DNA from: Achatina immaculata
Taxonomy: Eukaryota; Mollusca; Gastropoda; Stylommatophora; Achatinidae
Direction: 5' to 3'
DNA length: 64,000 nt
NCBI GenBank assembly: GCA_009760885.1
Contig: CM019703.1
Span: 7,390,459-7,454,458 of the forward strand
Under the pieces are notes generated by a model. That model was not told where the DNA came from. It was given only the letters and a program-made list of their open reading frames with translations, and ran no database searches. Position 1 is the first letter of the stretch. Each line of letters begins with the position of its first letter. A program made the position numbers and the translations under genes. This document shows positions 22,504 to 30,592 of this stretch, one piece after another.

Positions 22504-22765
22504 ATGGCAGCTCTTCGATCTGTGTCGGACTTGTTCCCAATAAACCGCTAAACAGATACCTGGTCCGCTTGGTGTTGGGGAAGGGAAGACAATCGGGCTT
22601 GGGACTGACTTCCTCGCTTGTGTGCGGGGACTTTATGGCAGCTCTTCGATCTGTGTCGGACTTGTTCCCAATAAACCGCTAAACAGATACCTGGTCCGCT
22701 TGGTGTTGGGGAAGGGAAGACAATCGGGCTTGGGACTGACTTCCTCGCTTGTGTGCGGGGACAGG
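22504..22765. repeat. 131-bp direct duplication
   Basis: Two essentially identical tandem copies begin with ATGGCAGCTCTTCGATCTG at 22504 and 22635. Origin of the unit unknown. It produces a repeated peptide in the frame but no start context or splice evidence. Confidence 0.95.
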
Positions 22766-22833
22766 TCAAGAAAGATACAGACACTACCATCTTGTTTCCT
22801 GTACGTCTCGAAACGAGACCGAGCTGGGTACTT

Positions 22834-23170
22834 TAATGGGGTATGTAAGGTGGGGATAATACTTGGTTTTTTAATGGAGTGTGTAAGGTGGGGATAATAC
22901 TTCGTTCTTTAATGCAGTGTGTAAAGTAAGGATAATACTTGGTTCTTTAATAGAGTATGTAAAATGTGGAAAATACTGGTTTTTTTTAATTAAGGAAGTA
23001 TGCAAAGTGGGGATAATACTGGGTTCTTTAATGCAGTATTTAACGTGGGGTTATTGCAGAGTTCTTTAATGCAGTATGCAAAACGGGGATAATGCTGGGT
23101 TCTTTAACGGAATATGTAAAATGGGTATAATGCTGGGTTCTTTAACGAGGTATGTAAAGTGAGATAATAT
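22834..23170. repeat. ~38-bp degenerate minisatellite
   Basis: Unit TTCTTTAATGCAGTATGTAA followed by AGTGGGGATAATACTGGG, about nine diverged copies. Confidence 0.85.
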
Positions 23171-23884
23171 AGAAAAGCCCAAGAGCTCGCTCCCAACCCC
23201 CACCCCTCCCCAACCAGCCAATCTGTGTTTGTCTCGATGTTTTTAATTATGACATCATTTTGCTACCACCTCTCCATTACTCTCCACCCTCCCCCCCCCC
23301 CCAACCCTCTAATGGCAGAATTCCGCAGAATAATATTTTAAAGTGGTGGATTTCACAGACTTTTGTTTCCCAGACTTGAAAGAATCTGCATCAGTTACAA
23401 CAGCAAGTTTTTTTTTCATCTTCATCTATTTTGGTGGACATGAAATATTTAGAGCAGCTGGCAACATCCGGGCACATCCGTTCATAAAACTAAGAGGACG
23501 ATCAGTCCAAGCGTGACCAATCGATTTACCGAACTCAAAATTATGACTGTGACGTAAGCAGAACATGTGTTCAGTGGTAATTGGAGGCAAAGTAACGATG
23601 CAATGATCATGTTGTTTATAACTTCTCGAACCGGTTATAACTCGTTTTCTTGCAGCCACGCACTCTTGCTGTCCATCTTGAGGAGCAAACATGGCTGTTC
23701 TGAGAGACGGCATAAGAGGAGGAAATATATTCCTTCGTTATCTCCATGATAACAGTGACAGGATGGGTCGTTAGATCACCATTTAATCGGAGCATTGATG
23801 AAAAAACCCGCAGAATCAGCTTCTTCTTCTTCTTCTTCTTCAGTCTCCCTGAAACTGCGAACTGGTTTGTTTTGTTTTGATTTT
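23171..23884. other. Unassigned DNA
   Basis: Contains a C-rich run at 23290 and a TTC run at 23820-23840. No gene recognised. Confidence 0.5.
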
Positions 23885-24135
23885 TTTTACCCGATGACGC
23901 GGTGAAGATGTTGAAGCACAACTTCATGTCGGCTTGGGAGTGGGTTATATTTCCAGTCTCTAAGTGGAGCTAAAACCCAGGGTGCTTGCAGTACTTCTTT
24001 AGCAGACTTCACCACCATGGGGACAATGGCGATCCCTGCCCCGTTAGCCAGCCTGGGCCTGTTACTGGGGGTAACAACGGCGAGGTGGGACAGGGTCATG
24101 GTCGGCTATGGTTCCTCAACTCTGATGCTAGCATG
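23885..24135 (-). mobile_element. Dispersed VNTR-bearing repeat, copy 3, reverse, single unit
   Basis: The reverse complement shows one 34-bp-type unit (TGCTAGCATGTCAG on the + strand at about 24125), then CCCATGGTGGTGAAGTCTGC and CTTCAACATCTTCACCGCGT. The absence of an array here shows the ancestral state. Confidence 0.75.
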
Positions 24136-24756
24136 TCAGTTTGGGGGTCGCTAATACTGTTCTATATATATTTTTAAAAGAACAAAGTATCTTCCATATT
24201 TTTATTACATTTTAATATAAAGTTCCAAAGAACAAAACATCTTTAGAATATCTTTCCAGTAGTTCTCGAGTTATGTCTCACATAGGACGGAGGTTTAGAA
24301 CTGAGGGTTTGTGTGTCTTCTTGTCATGGTGAGGTGGTGGTGGAGGCGGTTTCGATACACGAGAGTCCCTACAGCTTGAAGCTGTTCTTCACCACCATCC
24401 CTGGACTTGCCTGGGGTCGGGGCTTGTTGTCCAGAGCTGGCCCAAGTGCCACCCAATTGCCCCTGACGCAGCTAGAGACAAATACATATACTCTTTCAAC
24501 CTGACACTGTTTGTGACTCGCCCTAATCCTCGTGGTGGTGGACCCCAGGGGGATAAGTTCGTTTCTTGAGCTCACTAAAAGGTTTTCAGCAGGTCACCGC
24601 GTTGTGTTCCCTATCCGACACCAAATCTATGCTTTAACACGTCAGGTGAGAAAAGTAGTTCGCAGTTTGCAAGGATCTAAGAATATGAAGAAAAGAACAA
24701 TCAAATTTATGGAGAACTTGGTAAAAATTCCTTTCAAATATTGTCAATATTCTTTA
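24136..24756. other. Unassigned DNA
   Basis: A GGTGGTGGTGG-rich segment at about 24340. A 77-codon open frame at 24532-24765 has no supporting signals. Confidence 0.4.
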
Positions 24757-25008
24757 ATTTGGTAAACTAATCTCAACATCCGTTCATTTGGTAAACTAAT
24801 CTCAACATCTGTTCATTCGGTAAACTAATCTCAACATCCTTTCATTTGGTAAACTAATCTCAACAACCTTTCATTTGGTAAACTAATCTCAACATCCTTT
24901 CATTTGGTAAACTAATCCCAACATAATTTCATTCGGTAAACTATTCTCAACATCCTTTCATTTGGTAAACTAATCCCAACATCCTTTCGTTTGTTAAACT
25001 AATCTATA
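24757..25008. repeat. 29-bp minisatellite, about 8-9 copies
   Basis: Unit TTTGGTAAACTAATCTCAAC followed by ATCCTTTCA. Confidence 0.95.
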
Positions 25009-25784
25009 GATAGAAGATGGGTACAATCAACATGGTCCACCATTTCGCATCAGTGATTCTAAACCTGTGATCTCCAAGACCACAACCGGTCATCGGCGCC
25101 TTATTATATGTCCCGCGACTGTGTTATCGATTTGATATTAAGTGCCATCTATTATATAAAACCAATTGAGGATCTATGGTATTACGATACTGCATATAAG
25201 ATGTAGCTGGAAAGGTGGTCCCTAGATGTTAAAAGGGCTAGAAACCACTTTTTTTACGTCACTTGCTTACCCATAAGAGAAAATTAAACTCCCAAATACA
25301 ATTCTAGGAAGACAAAAAAATAGAGGTCATGTTTGTTTTTGGTTTTTTTTCCCCTCCATAATGTGGGTTATATTCACGAAGATTTGTTTTCACGATAGCT
25401 ATTTACCAAAATAGTTTTCCTAATAGGTTTCTGTGGCAGCGCTGCACGTGAGAAGAATCACGTGATTAATGATGGCGGCAGATAAAATTTCTATGTTCTC
25501 CTACGCTTCACAGATCCCTGGGCATAAAGAGGAAGAAAATGGAGAAAAGAATTTTGGGATAAACGCATGGAAAGTTTTTTAAAAATGTGTATAATTCAAC
25601 AATGTGAAATTATAATGAAACAAATCTAAGATAAAGGCAAAAAACGCGTTTTCTAAAACACGCTTTTGCCTTTATCTTCGGGGAAAACATGTTACGGTGA
25701 AAGGTTTTATAAACTAAATATTTGTTTTCTAACAAAACACATGGAACATTTAAGAGTTAGACAGTGTGTGATAACTTTCAGAGA
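25009..25784. other. Unassigned DNA
   Basis: 25630-25685 has an inverted GATAAAGGCAAAA / TTTTGCCTTTATC pair that could form a hairpin. Otherwise nothing recognised. Confidence 0.5.
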
Positions 25785-27486
25785 TTATTCCCAGGCTGCC
25801 ATAGACGCTGTCTAATTTGAAAGTAAGCAGTCTATAGCTGAAATGCTAAAGTCAGGGTTGTTGACCTATAGCTGACATGCTAGAGTCAGGATTGTCGACC
25901 TATAGCTGGCATGCTAGAGTCATGGTTGTCGACCTATAGCTGACATGCTAGAGTCAGGGTTGTTGACCTATAACTGACATGCTATATTCAGGGTTGGCGA
26001 CCTATAACTGACATGCTAGAGTCAGGGTTGGCGACCTATGGCTGACATGCTATAGTCAGGGTTGTCGACCTATAGCTGACATGTTAGCGTCAGGGTTGGC
26101 GACCTATAGCTGACATGCTAGAGTCAGAGTTGTCGACCTATAGCTGACATGCTAGAGTCAGAGTTGTCGACCTATAGCTGACATGCTAGAGTCAGAGTTG
26201 GCGACCTATAGCTGACATGCTAGAGTCAGAGTTGTCGACCTATAGCTGACATGCTAGAGTCAGAGTTGGCGACCTATAGCTGACATGCTAGAGTCAGAGT
26301 TGTCGACCTATAGTGCATGCTAGAGTCAGAGTTGTCGACCTATAGCTGACATGCTAGAGTCAGAGTTGTCGACCTATAGCTGACATGCTAGAGTCAGAGT
26401 TGGCGACCTATAGCTGACATGCTAGAGTCAGAGTTGTCGACCTATAGCTGACATGCTAGAGTCAGAGTTGTCGACCTATAGCTGACATGCTAGAGTCAGA
26501 GTTGTCGACCTATAGCTGACATGCTAGAGTCAGAGTTGTCGACCTATAGCTGACATGCTAGAGTCAGAGTTGTCGACCTATAGCTGACATGCTAGAGTCA
26601 GAGTTGTCGACCTATAGCTGACATGCTAGAGTCAGAGTTGTCGACCTATAGCTGACATGCTAGAGTCAGAGTTGTCGACCTATAGCTGACATGCTAGAGT
26701 CAGAGTTGTCGACCTATAGCTGACATGCTAGAGTCAGAGTTGTCGACCTATAGCTGACATGCTAGAGTCAGAGTTATCGACCTATAGCTGACATGCTAGA
26801 GTCAGAGTTGTCGACCTATAGCTGACATGCTGGAGTCAGAGTTGTCGACCTATAGCTGACATGCTAGAGTCAGAGTTGTCGACCTATAGCTGACATGCTA
26901 GAGTCAGAGTTGTCGACCTATAGCTGACATGCTAGAGTCAGAGTTATCGACCTATAGCTGACATGCTAGAGTCAGAGTTGTCGACCTATAGCTGACATGC
27001 TAGAGTCAGAGTTATCGACCTATAGCTGACATGCTAGAGTCAGAGTTGTCGACCTATAGCTGACATGCTAGAGTCAGAGTTGTCGACCTATAGCTGACAT
27101 GCTAGAGTCAGAGTTGTCGACCTATAGCTGACATGCTAGAGTCAGAGTTGTCGACCTATAGCTGACATGCTAGAGTCAGAGTTGTCGACCTATAGCTGAC
27201 ATGCTAGAGTCAGAGTCAGCGAATCAAAGCTGGCCCAGGACCTTGTCCCACATTTCCGCTGGTAACCGCCAGGGTCAGGTCTAGCCTGGGTGACAGTGTA
27301 GAGATCGCCGCAGTCTTCATAGTGGTGGAGTCTGCTAAGAAGATACTGCAGACACCTCCCGCTTGATATGATCCTTTCAGAGGTTGAAAAAGAAAATAGT
27401 AGCCGTAAAAAGCTCCCACACCGACACGCTGCTGTGCCTCAAGATCTCCACTTCAGCAGATGCAAGGAACATTCTCTTATGCTGGG
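25785..27486 (+). mobile_element. Dispersed VNTR-bearing repeat, copy 4, with expanded array
   Basis: The left part begins near AGACGCTGTC. The 34-bp array fills 25835-27216, and the right part (27217-27486) has CCAGGACCTTGTCCCACATT, GTGGTGGAGTCTGCTAAG, CCTCAAGATCTCCAC and GATGCAAGGAAC. It ends in the GAA run at 27490. Confidence 0.85.
25835..27216. repeat. 34-bp array, about 41 copies
   Basis: Unit GAGTTGTCGACCTATAGCTG followed by ACATGCTAGAGTCA. Each unit carries CTGAC...GTCAG, a short inverted repeat, and most have a GTCGAC site. The left edge is more diverged (GGGTTGTTGACC) than the centre, the usual pattern for array homogenisation. Confidence 0.98.
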
Positions 27487-27489
27487 AGT

Positions 27490-27532
27490 TAGAAGAAGAA
27501 GAAGAAGAAGAAGAAGAAGAAGAAGAAGAAGA
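27490..27532. repeat. (GAA)n at the left duplication boundary
   Basis: A pure AGA/GAA run immediately before GATCACCTGCC. Its partner is the shorter run at 29361-29382. Confidence 0.95.
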
Positions 27533-27654
27533 TCACCTGCCAACCACAATATGGCGTTTATGTTTACTAGCTCTGGGGATTAGCTCAACCTAGCACAGTT
27601 TGGAGACAGAGTAAACAAAGCTGGGAACAACGTAAAGAAACTTAAACTCGTGTA

Positions 27655-27850
27655 ACTGGTTGGCTGAGGGGATAGCACTCTCGTCTCTCACCACGACGTC
27701 GCTGGTTCAGGTCTGGCAGGGGACGCCCGATTCACTACAGTGTCAGTACTCGGTTTTTGCGCTGTGTTATATTTCTTCTCTTAGTTTAAGAGACGATTGG
27801 GGAACCTTACATTCTCTGTTTCCATCTGGATTTTTCTGTCTAGATTAAAA
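27655..27850 (+). mobile_element. SINE-3, tRNA-derived (duplicate 1)
   Basis: Box A-like TGGCTGAGGGGATAGC and box B-like GCTGGTTCAGGTCTGGC, then a body containing GAGACGATTGGGGAACC. The identical unit at 29505-29700 is part of the tandem duplication. Confidence 0.65.
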
Positions 27851-28250
27851 AGAACTCATTGTGACATGATCAATGTTCAGGTACTCCATGCGTCAGCATG
27901 TGGAGGAAAGCGAGAATCCCGGCTATCCTAGCTCTAATAATTATCATTGTGGACATTCAAGTGGAAAAAAAATGCATGTGATGAAAATTATCCCCCTTAT
28001 ATGGGGAATATATGTTAAGGGAAATAACTGCGGATCTGGTTGTAGGTAGAAATCTTTCCGTTTTGTCTTCTTAATCCATCAGCGTGAGCAAATATTTCCT
28101 AGTAATATCAATAAGAACATTCTTAAATTAAGAATAAGTATTTTTATTTTCTTTTTAATGCAATTTAATTTCTCATTCGAATAATTTAAAAAATGTATAT
28201 ATATATATATTATTTGAATTAAGAGCAATTATATAATTAATTATAAAATA
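27851..28250. other. Non-coding segment upstream of the U2-like head
   Basis: A/T-rich, with a TATATATA run at 28197-28211 and TTATAAAATA immediately before the U2-like start. It is present twice (second copy 29700-30102). No snRNA promoter element could be defined. Confidence 0.4.
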
Positions 28251-28365
28251 ATGCTTCTCGGCCCTTTGGCTAAGATCACAATGCCTGAGGTCATAGTGTC
28301 CCTCTGGCATCATACTTTTAGGGATCATTTCTAAAGTATGTATTGCCGAGACGTCGCGCAAATTT
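28251..28365 (+). mobile_element. Outer U2 snRNA-like head (duplicate 1)
   Basis: ATGCTTCTCGGCCCTTTGGC followed by TAAGATCA matches the first ~28 nt of U2 snRNA with few changes. It is then followed by CTGAGGTCATAGTGTCC, a diverged version of the SINE head that follows at 28366. So two U2-type heads stand in tandem. Confidence 0.75.
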
Positions 28366-28586
28366 GCCTTTTGGCTAAGATCAAAGTGGCTGAGGTCAAA
28401 GTGTCCTCTTAGCAGGTACCCTGATCAACATGCCCTTTGGTTCACAAAAGCGTCGTTATTTTTTTAACTAAACGAGATGCCCGAGGCCTGCCCTGCACAT
28501 TGAATGCCGGGGGTATGGTCCACATCTCGTTACGGGTGGACCCGGTTTGCAGTACCACCGGGTCACGGCCTGTTGTTTTCGTTGTC
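28366..28586 (+). mobile_element. U2-derived SINE, type a, fused to LINE (duplicate 1)
   Basis: Head GCCTTTTGGCTAAGATCA as in U2 snRNA. The tail contains GACCCGG, loop TTTGCAGTACCA, CCGGGTC. This 7-bp hairpin has almost the loop of U2 stem-loop IV (TTGCAGTACC), with a stem changed on both sides. Between them are a T7 run resembling an Sm site and unrelated-looking sequence. It ends in GTTTTCGTTGTC and passes without poly(A) into the Tx1 LINE. Confidence 0.75.
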
Positions 28587-29366
28587 ATACATGCGCTAGA
28601 GGAAGAAGTAGAAAAATACCATCAACACAGCTACCAGGGTGCTTTCATCAGAACAAAACTTGCCTCTGCCGTACAAGAAATACCAAGTAAAAAATATCTA
28701 GGTACAGAACAAAATGTGCAAAGAAGCAGGCAAATACGCAAAATAATAGACATAAATGGACAGGAACAGACAGGCACTACCGGAATAAGCCAAACCTTTC
28801 AAGATTTTTATATACATTTATACTCTGAGGACAAAGGTCAATCAGAAGACATACAAAACAAATTCTTGAACTACGCCAAACAGATTTCTGAAGAAGACAA
28901 ACAAACATTAGACATCCCACTCACGCTAGGAAACCTACAAAATGCGCTTGACACATTCCAAAAGAACAAATCTCCAGGACCGGATGGCCTCACTGCCGAG
29001 TTTTATCAGAAATTCTTCCACATTTAGGACCTGTCCTACACAAGGTGTTTATTGAAGCCTTCGACAGAAAAGATTACCCAACAGTCTCAATCAGTCATAC
29101 ATAACACTCATTAAGAAAAGCAACGCAGACACAACTCAAGTTAAAAATTACAGACCTATCTCGTTACTCAACGTAGACTACAAATTCTAGCAAAGTCCCT
29201 AACTATGAAACTCAAACCCGTCATGCACACACTTATACATGAGGACCAGCAATGCAGTGTCACCGACAGAAGCATAAATACGCATCTACATTTCCTAAGA
29301 GATGTTATCCAATACTCTCACGATAAGAATAGCCAGTCAGCAATCTTATCGCTGGACCAGGAGAAG
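28587..29366 (+). pseudogene. Tx1-type LINE fragment (duplicate 1)
   Basis: Same sequence as 30593-31375 with three single-base losses in short homopolymers (about 29024, 29071 and 29185) that break the frame; the first open part ends at 29027. It is cut at the LDQEK motif where the GAA run starts. Confidence 0.9.
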
Positions 29367-29382
29367 AAGAAGAAGAAGAAGA
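29361..29382. repeat. (GAA)n at the duplication junction
   Basis: Joins the truncated LINE to the second copy. The LINE itself contributes GAGAAG here, so the junction shows microhomology. Confidence 0.9.
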
Positions 29383-29504
29383 TCACCTGCCAACCACAAT
29401 ATGGCGTTTATGTTTACTAGCTCTGGGGATTAGCTCAACCTAGCACAGTTTGGAGACAGAGTAAACAAAGCTGGGAACAACGTAAAGAAACTTAAACTCG
29501 TGTA

Positions 29505-29700
29505 ACTGGGTGGCTGAGGGGATAGCACTTTCGTCTCTCACCACGACGTCGCTGGTTCAGGTCTGGCAGGGGACGCCCGATTCACTCCAGTGTCAGTACT
29601 CGGTTTTTGCGCTGTGTTATATTTCTTCTCTTAGTTTAAGAGACGATTGGGGAACCTTACATTCTCTGTTTCCATCTGGATTTTTCTGTCTAGATTAAAA
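29505..29700 (+). mobile_element. SINE-3, tRNA-derived (duplicate 2)
   Basis: Box A-like TGGCTGAGGGGATAGC and box B-like GCTGGTTCAGGTCTGGC; duplicate of 27655-27850. Confidence 0.65.
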
Positions 29701-30102
29701 AGAACTCATTGTGACATGATCAATGTTCAGGTACTCCATGCGTCAGCATGTGGAGGAAAGCGAGAATCCCGGCTATCCTAGCTCTAATAATTATCATTGT
29801 GGACATTCAAGTGGAAAAAAATGCATGTGATGAAAATTATCCCCCTTATATGGGGAATATATGTTAAGGGAAATAACTGCGGATCTGGTTGTAGGTAGAA
29901 ATCTTTCCATTTTGTCTTCTTAAGCCATCAGCGTGAGCAAATATTTCCTAGTAATATCAATAAGAACATTCTTAAATTAAGAATAAGTATTTTTATTTTC
30001 TTTTTAATGCAATTTAATTTCTCATTCGAATAATTTTAAAAATGTATATATATATATATATTATTTGAATTAAGAGCAATTTATATAATTAATTATAAAA
30101 TA

Positions 30103-30217
30103 ATGCTTCTCGGCCCTTTGGCTAAGATCACAATGCCTGAGGTCATAGTGTCCCTCTGGCATCATACTTTTAGGGATCATTTCTAAAGTATGTATTGCCG
30201 AGACGTCGCGCAAATTT
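30103..30217 (+). mobile_element. Outer U2 snRNA-like head (duplicate 2)
   Basis: ATGCTTCTCGGCCC... as in the copy at 28251, followed by the inner head at 30218. Confidence 0.75.
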
Positions 30218-30447
30218 GCCTTTTGGCTAAGATCAAAGTGGCTGAGGTCAAAGTGTCCTCTTAGCAGGTACCCTGATCAACATGCCCTTTGGTTCACAAA
30301 AGCGTCGTTATTTTTTAACTAAACGAGATGCCCGAGGCCTGCCCTGCACATTGAATGCCGGGGGTATGGTCCACATCTCGTTACGGGTGGACCCGGTTTG
30401 CAGTACCACCGGGTCACTTGTTTTCGTTGTCTAAAAAAAAAAAAAAA
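30218..30447 (+). mobile_element. U2-derived SINE, type a, with 15-A tail
   Basis: Same head, hairpin and GTTTTCGTTGTCT end as the other copies, followed by a 15-nt poly(A) at 30433-30447. A 6-bp gap removes GGCCTG after the hairpin. The A tail shows it spread as a retrotransposed RNA. Confidence 0.8.
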
Positions 30448-30592
30448 GGTTAAAACAAAAGCGTTATTTGTGAACAAAGTTGAGATGTTCGAGGCCCATC
30501 CTTCACTGAATGCCGGGGGCAGGGTCCACATCTCGTTACGGGTGGACCTGGTTTGCAGTACCACCGGGTCACGGCCTGTTGTTTTCGTTGTC
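30448..30592 (+). mobile_element. U2-derived SINE, type c, 5'-truncated, fused to the LINE
   Basis: Starts at GGTTAAAACAAAAGCG and differs from type a in the middle (GAACAAAGTTGAGATG). It keeps the stem-loop IV-like hairpin (GACCTGG, CCGGGTC) and ends in GTTTTCGTTGTC joined without poly(A) to the LINE at 30593. This is the 5' part of a chimeric transcript or element. Confidence 0.75.

Larger units (their letters stand above)
27531..29366 (+). repeat. Tandem duplication, copy 1
   Basis: Nearly identical to 29381-31375. Offset is 1850 bp at the left end. Copy 1 stops inside the Tx1 LINE at CTGGACCAGGAGAAG, where the GAA run begins. Differences are a few substitutions and homopolymer-length changes. 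Copy 2 additionally carries the segment 30433-30592, lost from copy 1 by SINE-SINE recombination or gained in copy 2. Confidence 0.93.

Noticed and set aside
24590..24655. Small exon between TTTTCAGCAG and GTGAGA
   Set aside because: Poor pyrimidine tract, and the same frame stays open across both sites, so nothing marks an exon.
25835..27216. CRISPR-like array
   Set aside because: The 34-bp units are contiguous with no unique spacers, the DNA is eukaryotic, and there are no cas genes.
28251..28290. Functional U2 snRNA gene
   Set aside because: Only the first ~28 nt match well; the branch-point-pairing segment GTAGTA is absent, and the copy is part of a poly(A)-tailed SINE family.
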